A stretch of DNA of 13,982 nucleotides, taken from Bacillota bacterium (lineage in GTDB: Bacteria > Bacillota > Sulfobacillia > Thermaerobacterales > Thermaerobacteraceae). The stretch is from NCBI GenBank assembly GCA_003242195.1, contig QGUQ01000010.1, forward strand, positions 1-13,982, in the 5' to 3' direction. Both the position numbers and the translations under genes were made by a program. The notes below the pieces were generated by a model. The model was not told the DNA's origin and made no database searches. It worked only from the letters and a program-made list of their open reading frames with translations. Positions 7,380-13,513 of the stretch are shown piece by piece (the first letter of the stretch is position 1; every line of letters begins with the position of its first letter).

Positions 7380-8077
7380 CAGCTGAGCGCCATGGCGGGG
7401 CGGCGGAACCCGCGGAGTATCGCACCGTGGCCAGGCCGGCCGTGGTGGAGACCGTCATCCGCCGGTCGCGCTTCATCACCCACGTGCAACCGGTCCGGGA
7501 CCGGGAAGAGGCGGAGGCGTGGATCGCCGAGGTCGCCGCGCGCCATGCCCGGGCCACCCATAACGTCCCGGCGTACATCGTGGGGCTTCGGGGCGAGGTG
7601 CGCTGGTGCAGCGACGACGGCGAGCCTGCCGGGACCGCCGGCCGGCCCGTCTTGGAAGTGCTGGAACGCGAGGGTCTGACCCGGGTGGCGGTGGTGGTGA
7701 CCCGTTACTTCGGGGGCGTGAAACTGGGGGCGGCGGGCCTGGTGCGGGCCTATGCGGGGTGTTGCGCCGCGGGGATCGCCGCGGCCATGCCGGTCACGTG
7801 CACCCGCGGCCGCCGGCTGGTGGTCCCCGTCCCTTACGTCCACTACGGCGCGGTCCGGCACGTCCTGGAGGGGGAAGGGGCGCTGATCCTCGACGAGCGC
7901 TTCGCGGAACAGGCGACGCTGGAAGTGTGGGTCCCCGATTCCCGGGTCGCAGCGCTGCGCGACCGCCTGGTGGAACTCACCGCCGGCGCCGTGCGCCCCG
8001 AGGAGGGCGGCCACGAGTACCGCATCTGGCCGCCGCCCCGTCCCGCTTTCGCCCCGGGGGGCGGAACGGGTCCCTAG
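7376..8077 (+). CDS. YigZ/IMPACT family protein (UPF0029, with C-terminal DUF1949-type domain)
   Basis: The 233-residue product belongs to the conserved YigZ family related to eukaryotic IMPACT. A YigZ crystal structure is known, but the bacterial role is not settled; links to translation regulation and proteolysis have been suggested. Signatures are SRFITHVQPV (31-40), SDDGEPAGTAGRP (79-91), VVVTRYFGG (106-114) and KLGAAGLVRAY (116-126). The region after about residue 140 fits the ferredoxin-like DUF1949 domain. The GTG start at 7376 overlaps the bshC stop in GTGA, and GAGGTGAAG a few bases upstream inside bshC can serve as ribosome binding site. The two are probably translationally coupled. 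The stop is TAG at 8075-8077. Confidence 0.9.
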   Translation: MTAERHGGAAEPAEYRTVARPAVVETVIRRSRFITHVQPVRDREEAEAWIAEVAARHARATHNVPAYIVGLRGEVRWCSDDGEPAGTAGRPVLEVLEREGLTRVAVVVTRYFGGVKLGAAGLVRAYAGCCAAGIAAAMPVTCTRGRRLVVPVPYVHYGAVRHVLEGEGALILDERFAEQATLEVWVPDSRVAALRDRLVELTAGAVRPEEGGHEYRIWPPPRPAFAPGGGTGP

Positions 8078-8091
8078 CAACCCTTCCCGCC

Positions 8092-8131
8092 GGTGCCGGA
8101 CATTGCGAGTCCGCGGTGGCGGCCCGGCACC
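8092..8131 (+). terminator. Inverted repeat after yigZ, possible terminator
   Basis: GGTGCCGG at 8092-8099 and CCGGCACC at 8124-8131 are perfect 8-bp inverted arms enclosing 24 bases. A smaller GGAC/GTCC pair (8098-8101, 8109-8112) is an alternative inside it. It begins 14 bp after the yigZ stop and ends 23 bp before the next -10 element. There is no U-tract, so it is at best a weak or factor-assisted terminator. Confidence 0.35.
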
Positions 8132-8150
8132 CCGGCTGAAAGAACCCCCA

Positions 8151-8159
8151 TGTTATAAT
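8151..8159 (+). promoter_or_regulatory. Extended -10 promoter (TGTTATAAT) for the membrane protein/ftsH/cinA unit
   Basis: TGT-TATAAT is a perfect consensus -10 hexamer (8154-8159) with the TGn extension. No good -35 is visible 16-18 bp upstream (the sequence there is CCCGGC), which fits an extended -10 promoter. In this very GC-rich context it stands out clearly. The predicted start is near 8166, leaving a leader of about 170 nt before the GTG at 8336. Confidence 0.65.
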
Positions 8160-8162
8160 GTT

Positions 8163-8201
8163 GAACGCTTGGCGTTGAATGAGGAACGCTAGGCGTTGAA
8201 T
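8163..8201 (+). promoter_or_regulatory. Tandem operator-like palindromes at the predicted transcription start
   Basis: An 18-bp unit, GAACGCTTGGCGTTGAAT (8163-8180), recurs at 8184-8201 with one substitution (T to A). Each contains a short palindrome, AACGC-N3-GCGTT, at 8164-8176 and 8185-8197. Centre-to-centre spacing is exactly 21 bp, two helical turns, so two dimers would bind the same DNA face. The pair starts four bases after the -10 hexamer and covers the expected start site, the classic place for a repressor. It does not match CIRCE, CtsR or LexA sites that I know. The regulator is unidentified. Confidence 0.6.
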
Positions 8202-8300
8202 CACCTCGCGTCCGCACCGGAACCAGCGCAGCATCGGCATCCGTCGTCGTTTCAGGCTCGCACAGCCACCTGTTGTCCGTTGCGCGCCGGCCCGGCCCGT

Positions 8301-8338
8301 AAGACCCGCCGGCGTCTTCATACGGGGTGATACCCGTG
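8301..8338 (+). promoter_or_regulatory. Leader hairpins covering the ribosome binding site and start of the membrane-protein gene
   Basis: The end of the leader has AAGAC (8301-8305) pairing with GTCTT (8314-8318), then ACGGG (8322-8326) pairing with CCCGT (8333-8337) around a GTGATA loop. The second hairpin contains the candidate ribosome binding site GGGGTGA (8324-8330) and part of the GTG at 8336. Weak translational control is possible; the stems are only 5 bp. Confidence 0.3.
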
Positions 8339-8872
8339 TTCCGCAAGCCGTTCCAGTACCCGCTGGCGTTCCTGGCCGCCCTGGTGACCCTGGCGAGTCT
8401 CCTGGTAGGTAGCCTCTTCTACCAGGAACAGGTCAAGGCGTCGCCGCTGGAGCGGGACCTGGCGGCGGTGCCGGGCGTAACCGGGGCCCGTGTAGAGCGG
8501 TCCGGGGGGCGCTGGCTGGTGCGGGTGGAACTGGGAGGCGTGGAGCTGTTGCCCGTCACCTACCGGCAACTCCGGGAGCTGGCCGACCGGCGCCTCGGAG
8601 CCGGCCGTTACGGGCTGCAGCTGGCGGACCGCCGTACTCCGGCGTTGCAGCGGGCCTTCTACGAGATGAGCTACTACCTCGAGGAGGCGCGCGCCCGTGG
8701 CAATTTCGCCGAGGCCGCGCGGCGCGTCGAAGAAAGAGGCCGGGAACTGGGGCTCCGGCGGGCCCGCCTGTACGTGGACCCGGACTACCTGTACCTGGAA
8801 CTGGCCGATGACGGCGGGACGTTGTATCACGTCCAGCCCCTGCGGCCGCCCGGGGAGGTGAACGGAGGATGA
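8336..8872 (+). CDS. Small single-pass membrane protein preceding an FtsH-like protease
   Basis: I do not recognise a named family. The 178-residue product has a basic start (MFRKPFQ), one hydrophobic segment at about 9-28, and a soluble remainder. By the positive-inside rule the remainder is outside the cytoplasm. It holds beta-strand-like stretches (GARVERSGGRWLVRVELGG at 50-68; ARLYVDPDYLYLEL at 143-156) flanking a charged helical part (105-140). The GTG at 8336 is chosen because GGGGTGA sits five bases upstream; a GTG at 8327 in frame has no ribosome binding site. The stop overlaps the next ATG in ATGA, so it is probably coupled to the FtsH-like gene. The protease lacks the usual FtsH extracytoplasmic domain, so this protein may supply that function; this is inference from context and topology. 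Confidence 0.8.
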   Translation: MFRKPFQYPLAFLAALVTLASLLVGSLFYQEQVKASPLERDLAAVPGVTGARVERSGGRWLVRVELGGVELLPVTYRQLRELADRRLGAGRYGLQLADRRTPALQRAFYEMSYYLEEARARGNFAEAARRVEERGRELGLRRARLYVDPDYLYLELADDGGTLYHVQPLRPPGEVNGG

Positions 8873-10410
8873 AGGAGCGCTGGCGGGAGATCGCCACAGG
8901 CATCGGAGCGGGAGCGGTGGCCTTCGTCCTTCTGCGCTTGCCAGTGAGCCAGTGGCTACCGCTGGCGGTGTTGGCGGGCTTGCTCTTCTACCTGTTTCGG
9001 GGCGGGCTGCTGCCCGGCGTAGGGCGTGGCGCCGTGGCGCAGGCCGTCCAGGGGACGGGCGTGACCTTCGATGACATCGGCGGGCAGGCCACGGCCAAGC
9101 AGGAGCTGAAGGAGGCCCTGGAGTTCCTCCGGCGCCCGGACGAGGCGGCCCGTTTCGGCATCCGGCCCATTCGCGGGATCCTGCTGGCGGGCCCCCCCGG
9201 CACGGGCAAGACCTTACTGGCCAAGGCCGCGGCCACCTACACCGACTCGGCCTTCCTGGCCACGTCGGGATCGGCCTTCGTAGAGGTCTACGCCGGCGTC
9301 GGGGCCCAGCGGGTGCGCGAGGCGTTTGCGGAGGCGCGGCGGCTGGCCCGCCGCCTGGGCAAGCAGAGCGCCATCCTGTTCATCGACGAGATCGAGGTGC
9401 TGGCAGGTAAGCGCGGGCGCCACACCTCGCACCTGGAATACGACCAGACGCTGAACCAGCTGCTGGTGGAGATGGACGGGATCTCCACCGACGATGACGT
9501 GCGCATCCTGGTGATGGCCGCCACCAACCGGCCGGACCTGATCGACGAGGCGCTTCTGCGGCCGGGCCGGTTCGACCGTATCGTTCGCGTGGAACTGCCC
9601 GATCTCGCAGCTCGGGAACAGGTGCTGCGCATCCACATGCGGGGCAAGCCGCTGGCGGACGACGTGGACCTGGGCCAGATCGCCCAGGAGACCTTCGGCT
9701 TTTCGGGGGCGCACCTGGAGAGCGTGTGCAACGAGGCCGCCATCCTGGCCATGCGGGCGTCGGCGCCGGCGATCACCATGGAGCACCTGCGCGAAGCCAT
9801 CGAGAAGGTGATGATGGGCGAGCGCCTGGATCGCCGGCCCAGCGAGGAGGAACGCCGGCGCATCGCCGTCCACGAGTGCGGCCATGCCCTGGTGGCGGAG
9901 ATCCTCCGGCCGGGCTCGGTGGCCAGCGTAACCATCGCCTCCCGCGGCGAGGCGCTGGGCTACGTAAGGCATCGCCCGGAGGAGGACCGGTTCCTCCAGA
10001 CCCAGGACCAGATCGAGGACATGATCTGTATCGCCCTGGCCGGCTCCCAGGCGGAACGGCTGCTCCTCGGCCGGCCCAGCACCGGGGCCCAGAGCGACTT
10101 CCAGCAGGCCGCCCAGCTGGCGCGGCGCATGGTGGAAGACGGGATGACCTCCTTGGGTGTGGTAGCCCGGGAAACGGTGCCGCCCGCCACCCTGCACCGG
10201 GCCGTGACCCGGATCCTCCGCCGCCAGGAGCGCCGGGCGCGGGCGCTGCTGGGGGAGTTCAGCGACGGCCTGGAAGTGGCCGCCCGCGCGCTGCTGGAAC
10301 GGGAACGCCTGACCTCGGCGGAATTCCGCCGGCTGGTGGGCCTGCCGCCGCTGTCCGGACCGGCCGGTAGAACCGCGGAAGGACGCCCGGCGGCGGAGCG
10401 GGACCGCTGA
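8869..10410 (+). CDS. FtsH-type membrane AAA metalloprotease lacking the periplasmic domain
   Basis: ATP-driven zinc protease of the FtsH/Yme1 class, probably in membrane protein quality control. At 513 residues it is shorter than a usual FtsH (over 600). Two hydrophobic segments (about 9-24 and 30-44) are separated by only a few residues, so the periplasmic domain is missing. The AAA core shows GPPGTGKT (108-115), pore-loop FVEVYAGVG (137-145), ILFIDE (169-174) and AATNRPDLIDEALLRPGRFDR (from 217), the second region of homology with arginine fingers. The protease domain has HECGH (335-339) and D410 in TGAQSDF, the likely third zinc ligand, so it should be active. The ATG at 8869 overlaps the previous gene and is preceded by GGAGG. 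With this architecture it is more likely an accessory paralog than the essential housekeeping FtsH. Confidence 0.92.
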   Translation: MKERWREIATGIGAGAVAFVLLRLPVSQWLPLAVLAGLLFYLFRGGLLPGVGRGAVAQAVQGTGVTFDDIGGQATAKQELKEALEFLRRPDEAARFGIRPIRGILLAGPPGTGKTLLAKAAATYTDSAFLATSGSAFVEVYAGVGAQRVREAFAEARRLARRLGKQSAILFIDEIEVLAGKRGRHTSHLEYDQTLNQLLVEMDGISTDDDVRILVMAATNRPDLIDEALLRPGRFDRIVRVELPDLAAREQVLRIHMRGKPLADDVDLGQIAQETFGFSGAHLESVCNEAAILAMRASAPAITMEHLREAIEKVMMGERLDRRPSEEERRRIAVHECGHALVAEILRPGSVASVTIASRGEALGYVRHRPEEDRFLQTQDQIEDMICIALAGSQAERLLLGRPSTGAQSDFQQAAQLARRMVEDGMTSLGVVARETVPPATLHRAVTRILRRQERRARALLGEFSDGLEVAARALLERERLTSAEFRRLVGLPPLSGPAGRTAEGRPAAERDR

Positions 10411-10452
10411 CGGGGAACTGCGGGCCGCGCGGGTGAGGGAGGCGCGGGGGGC

Positions 10453-11697
10453 ATGAACGCGGAGATCGTCTGCGTGGGCACGGAGTTGCTCCTGGGGGAG
10501 ACGCTGAACACCCATGGCGCATTCCTCTCCGAACGGCTGGCCGCCTACGGGATCGACGTGTACCACCACGTCACCGTCGGCGACAACCAGGGTCGCCTGG
10601 AGGACGCGCTGCGGGTGGCGAGTCGCCGCGCGACGCTGGTGGTGGTGACGGGCGGGCTGGGTCCCACGGGCGACGACCTGACCCGGGAGGCCATCGCCGC
10701 CGTCACCGGGCGCCCCTTGGTCCTGAAGGAGGAAGTGCTGGCGGCCATCGAGCAGTGGTTCGCCGAGCGCGGCCGGACCATGGCGCCGGGCAACCGTAAG
10801 CAGGCGCTGTTCCCGGAGGGCAGTCACGTGCTGCCCAATCCCAACGGAACGGCGCCTGGATTCGTCCTCGAATGGGCACCGGGCCGTTGGTTCGTCGCCC
10901 TGCCAGGCCCGCCGCGGGAGCTGCGTCCCATGGTGGACGGTCCCCTGCGCCCGTTCCTCGAGCGCTGGGCGGGCGGCAGGGCGCGCCTGGTGAAGAGGGT
11001 GCTCCGCATTGCCGGCCTCGGGGAGAGCGAGGTGGAGGACCGGCTGGCCGATTTGTTCGCGCGCCAGGGCGAGGTGACGATGGCCACCTACGCCCGGGCC
11101 GGCGAGGTGCACCTGCGCCTGGCGACGAAGGCGAGCGGGGCCGAGGCTTCTTCCCGCTTGGATGCCCTGGCGGCGGAGATCCGCCGCCGGCTGGGGGTGC
11201 ACGTCTACGGCGAGGACGACGAGTCCCTGGAAGCCGTGGTCGGCCGGCTCCTCCGGGAGCGGCGGGAGAGCTTGGCGGTGGCCGAGTCGTGTACCGGGGG
11301 TAGAGTCGCCGACCGGCTGACCAACGTCCCCGGCAGCTCCGAGTACTTCACCGCGGGGGTCGTGGCCTACGCCAATCAGGCCAAGGTCCTGTCCCTGGCC
11401 GTGAGCCCCCACGAGCTGACCGCCCACGGCGCCGTCAGCGCCCAGGTGGCCCGGGCCATGGCCGCCGGCGTTCGGCGCATCTACGGGACCCACTGGGGTC
11501 TGGCCACGACGGGCATCGCCGGACCCGGCGGTGGCACGCCGGAGAAACCGGTAGGCACGGTTTACGTGGCCGTGGAGGGGCCCGGGGTTGGCCGTGTCGA
11601 GCGCCACCGCTGGCGGGGCGACCGGGACACCGTCAAGGAGCGGTCGGCCCAGGCCGCCCTTTTCCTCCTATACCGGGCCCTGAGCGGCCAGGCGTGA
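10453..11697 (+). CDS. cinA: CinA family protein, NMN amidohydrolase domain fused to MoCF-type domain
   Basis: The 414-residue product has the full two-domain CinA layout. The N-terminal molybdopterin-binding-like (COG1058) domain has VGTELLLGE (8-16) and TGGLGPTGDDLT (66-77). The C-terminal PncC-type domain has AESCTGG (277-283, nucleophile S279), TTGIAGPGGG (352-361) and KPVGTVY (365-371). PncC-type domains convert nicotinamide mononucleotide to nicotinate mononucleotide, recycling NAD by-products; COG1058 domains have been linked to ADP-ribose hydrolysis. In Gram-positive bacteria cinA is often next to recA and can be induced with competence. The ATG at 10453 follows GGGAGG and GGGGGG stretches, 42 bp after the protease gene on the same strand, so it probably shares its transcript. 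Confidence 0.95.
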   Translation: MNAEIVCVGTELLLGETLNTHGAFLSERLAAYGIDVYHHVTVGDNQGRLEDALRVASRRATLVVVTGGLGPTGDDLTREAIAAVTGRPLVLKEEVLAAIEQWFAERGRTMAPGNRKQALFPEGSHVLPNPNGTAPGFVLEWAPGRWFVALPGPPRELRPMVDGPLRPFLERWAGGRARLVKRVLRIAGLGESEVEDRLADLFARQGEVTMATYARAGEVHLRLATKASGAEASSRLDALAAEIRRRLGVHVYGEDDESLEAVVGRLLRERRESLAVAESCTGGRVADRLTNVPGSSEYFTAGVVAYANQAKVLSLAVSPHELTAHGAVSAQVARAMAAGVRRIYGTHWGLATTGIAGPGGGTPEKPVGTVYVAVEGPGVGRVERHRWRGDRDTVKERSAQAALFLLYRALSGQA

Positions 11698-11700
11698 CGC

Positions 11701-11743
11701 CGCGGCCGGTCACGGGACCGCGGCCGGCCACGCGGCCGGTCAC
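11701..11743. repeat. Three copies of a GC-rich 13-mer after cinA
   Basis: CGCGGCCGG(T/C)CAC occurs at 11701-11713, 11719-11731 and 11731-11743; the last two share one base. The copies contain palindromic CGGCCG cores and can fold into several GC hairpins, so this may help end the cinA transcript. No U-tract is present, and no coding gene covers it. Confidence 0.5.
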
Positions 11744-11823
11744 CGGGGCCCCCGAGCCGCGTCCTCCTCATGGACGTCGTCGGGCGGGGGAGGGTAAGAG
11801 GGGACTCGCCCGGCGGAGGAGGG

Positions 11824-13302
11824 ATGGCGGTGGCGCGTCGCGCGCGGGAGTGGACGCTGGTGGTCATGGCCGCGGCCGCGGGTGCCTATCTCGCCATGAC
11901 GCTTTTCTCCGCCACATCCGTCACCGTGTCCCCCTTCGAGCTCGGGCTGGCGGCCCGGCCCTCCCTGCGGGGCGTGACGGAGGTGTCCGTCCCTCCCCTG
12001 GGCCGGGTGCGAGCTCCCACCCACCTGGGACCCATCGCCCTGTCCGTGCGGGTGGAGACGGTCGACGTCCGTGACCTGGCGCGCCTCGTGGAGACGGCGG
12101 ACCAGGAGCGATTGCTGGCGGAGCTGCGGGGTCGGCTGGTGATGGCGGCGCGCCGCTTTGCCGTCCGGCTGCTGGTCCTCGGCGTGCTGGGCGGCGCGCT
12201 GGCGGCCCTGGCCCTGCCCTGGGGACCGCGGCCGCCGCGCCGAGTGGTGGCCGGAGCCCTGGTGGGCCTGCTCTGGGGAGCGGGCACCTTGGTGGCGGCG
12301 GACCGCACCTTTGACCCCGCTGCCTTCCGCCATGCCCGGTACAGCGGGGCCATCAGCGCCGCGCCCTGGCTGCTGGATGCCTTCGCCAGCACCCCTGAGC
12401 GGGTGCAGGCCTTCAGCCGGCAGATGGACCTGCTGACGGAGCGCCTCTACGCCCTCTACCGCGGCCTCGACGTCGTCCCTAGCGGGACTGCCCAGGACGG
12501 GGCCCTGCGCGTGCTCATCGTCTCGGATCTGCACAACAACCCCGCCGGCGTTCGCCTCGTTCGGGAATTCGCCGCCACCTTCGCACCCGACCTGGTGATC
12601 GACGCCGGGGACGTCAGCGACTGGGGCACGGCGCCGGAAGCGGAGCTGGTGGCGGGGTTGTCCTCCCTGCCCGTTCCTTACTTCGTGGCGCCGGGGAACC
12701 ACGATTCTCCCACTTCACTGCGCGCCCTGGTGGAAGCCACGGGCGCGCGCCTGCTGGAGGACTTGGCCATCCTTCCTGGCGGACTGCTGGTCATCACAGC
12801 CCGGGATCCCTCCAGCTTCCGCACCTCACCGGCGCTGGCCTCGCCGGAGGAACTGGCCGCCCAGTCCGCCTCCCTGGAGGCCCTGCTGGCCGCCGCTCCG
12901 CGGCGCCCGGACCTGCTGGTGGTCCACAACCCGGCGGTGGCGGAGCGCTTCGTGGGGCGGGTTCCGGTGGTGGTCAGCGGCCACACCCACGTGCAGAGGG
13001 TTGACGATTCTCCCCGAGGCCTCTTCCTCAACCCGGGCTCCACCGGCGCGGCCGGTATCCGCGGGCTGATGGCGGACCGCGAGATCCCCTACGGGCTGCT
13101 CCTGCTCACCCTGGTGCCGGGGAGGGACGGGGGCTGGCAGCCGGTGAGCGTCGACGCGGTGGAGGTGTACCGGCTGGAATCCACGGGCTTCGCGCTCCAG
13201 CGTTACGTGGTGGACGGGCGGCCCGAAACGCCCGTCTCGCCCCTGGCACGGCCACCGCAGGCGGTGTACGAGGAACTACCTCTCGAGGTGCCAGGCCGCT
13301 GA
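11824..13302 (+). CDS. Membrane-anchored calcineurin-like metallophosphoesterase
   Basis: The 492-residue product joins a membrane region to a C-terminal metallophosphoesterase. Hydrophobic segments lie at about 11-30, 113-132 and 141-160; the loop PWGPRPPRR (132-140) is basic, so it is probably inside and the catalytic domain outside. Between TM1 and TM2 is an unrecognised 80-residue extracytoplasmic region. The active-site motifs are complete: VSDLH (233-237, D235 and H237), AGDVSD (261-266, D263), GNHD (291-294), VVHN (H368) and SGHTH (385-389, H387 and H389), enough for a two-metal centre. Substrate unknown; a phospholipid, nucleotide or wall polymer would fit the location. I chose ATG 11824 because GGAGGA (11815-11820) precedes it; ATG 11770 in frame has no ribosome binding site, and GTG 11830 is a possible alternative. 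The stop is TGA at 13300-13302. Confidence 0.88.
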   Translation: MAVARRAREWTLVVMAAAAGAYLAMTLFSATSVTVSPFELGLAARPSLRGVTEVSVPPLGRVRAPTHLGPIALSVRVETVDVRDLARLVETADQERLLAELRGRLVMAARRFAVRLLVLGVLGGALAALALPWGPRPPRRVVAGALVGLLWGAGTLVAADRTFDPAAFRHARYSGAISAAPWLLDAFASTPERVQAFSRQMDLLTERLYALYRGLDVVPSGTAQDGALRVLIVSDLHNNPAGVRLVREFAATFAPDLVIDAGDVSDWGTAPEAELVAGLSSLPVPYFVAPGNHDSPTSLRALVEATGARLLEDLAILPGGLLVITARDPSSFRTSPALASPEELAAQSASLEALLAAAPRRPDLLVVHNPAVAERFVGRVPVVVSGHTHVQRVDDSPRGLFLNPGSTGAAGIRGLMADREIPYGLLLLTLVPGRDGGWQPVSVDAVEVYRLESTGFALQRYVVDGRPETPVSPLARPPQAVYEELPLEVPGR

Positions 13303-13323
13303 TCCCCGGCCCCGCCCCCGCCG

Positions 13324-13338
13324 CCGCGGCACCCGCGG
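13324..13338 (+). terminator. Short GC hairpin after the metallophosphoesterase gene
   Basis: CCGCGG (13324-13329) and CCGCGG (13333-13338) flank CAC, giving a 6-bp GC stem just after the stop at 13302. There is no U-run, so termination is only suggested by position. Confidence 0.25.
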
Positions 13339-13389
13339 ACCGCTGCGCACCTCCCCGCCACGGCCGACAGGAGTCTAGCCGCCCTCCGT

Positions 13390-13403
13390 CAAACTAATGT
13401 TCG
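13390..13403 (+). promoter_or_regulatory. Putative LexA/SOS box upstream of thpR (thpR-recA unit)
   Basis: CAAACTAATGTTCG matches nine of ten half-site bases of CGAAC-N4-GTTCG; the only mismatch is A for G at position 2. It ends 16 bases before a candidate -10 (TATCAT, 13420-13425), so it would cover the -35 region. recA is the textbook LexA target, and thpR often sits directly before recA in Bacillota. The match is visible; LexA binding is inference. Confidence 0.55.
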
Positions 13404-13419
13404 GGTCAAGGATTTAAGG

Positions 13420-13425
13420 TATCAT
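13420..13425 (+). promoter_or_regulatory. Candidate -10 element for the thpR transcript
   Basis: TATCAT (four of six plus matching ends to TATAAT) lies in a locally AT-rich stretch (13391-13425) of an otherwise GC-rich gap. No clear -35 hexamer is present 16-18 bases upstream, where the LexA-like box ends. The predicted start would be near 13432, leaving a leader of about 80 nt. Confidence 0.4.
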
Positions 13426-13445
13426 GGGAGTGGATCCCGCCTTGT

Positions 13446-13490
13446 CCGGCAGGGGGAACCGTGCCCGCCGGCGTGGTTCCGTGCTGCCGG
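13446..13490 (+). promoter_or_regulatory. Long structured hairpin in the thpR 5' leader
   Basis: An outer stem CCGGCA (13446-13451) with TGCCGG (13485-13490) encloses a small internal loop and an inner stem in which GGAACC (13455-13460) pairs with GGTTCC (13475-13480). That stem extends with five more pairs, two of them G-U, to a 4-nt loop at 13466-13469. No U-tract follows. The thpR ribosome binding site (13502-13509) lies outside it. It could be a leader regulatory structure, an RNA stabiliser, or a protein or DNA site. Confidence 0.45.
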
Positions 13491-13513
13491 GGAGGCTGGG
13501 CGGGAGGAGTCAC

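Noticed and set aside
8163..8201. The repeats as the start of a CRISPR array or as a LexA box
   Set aside because: Only two units with a 3-bp gap, so no spacers; half-sites are AACGC-N3-GCGTT, not CGAAC-N4-GTTCG.
8078..8335. Riboswitch or tRNA in the long leader before the membrane-protein gene
   Set aside because: No known riboswitch core or tRNA cloverleaf could be recognised; only short hairpins and the promoter/operator elements are visible.
9214..11607. Long minus-strand open frame of 797 codons
   Set aside because: It is antisense to the FtsH-like and cinA genes, both of which have complete family motifs; this is an effect of GC-rich codon use.
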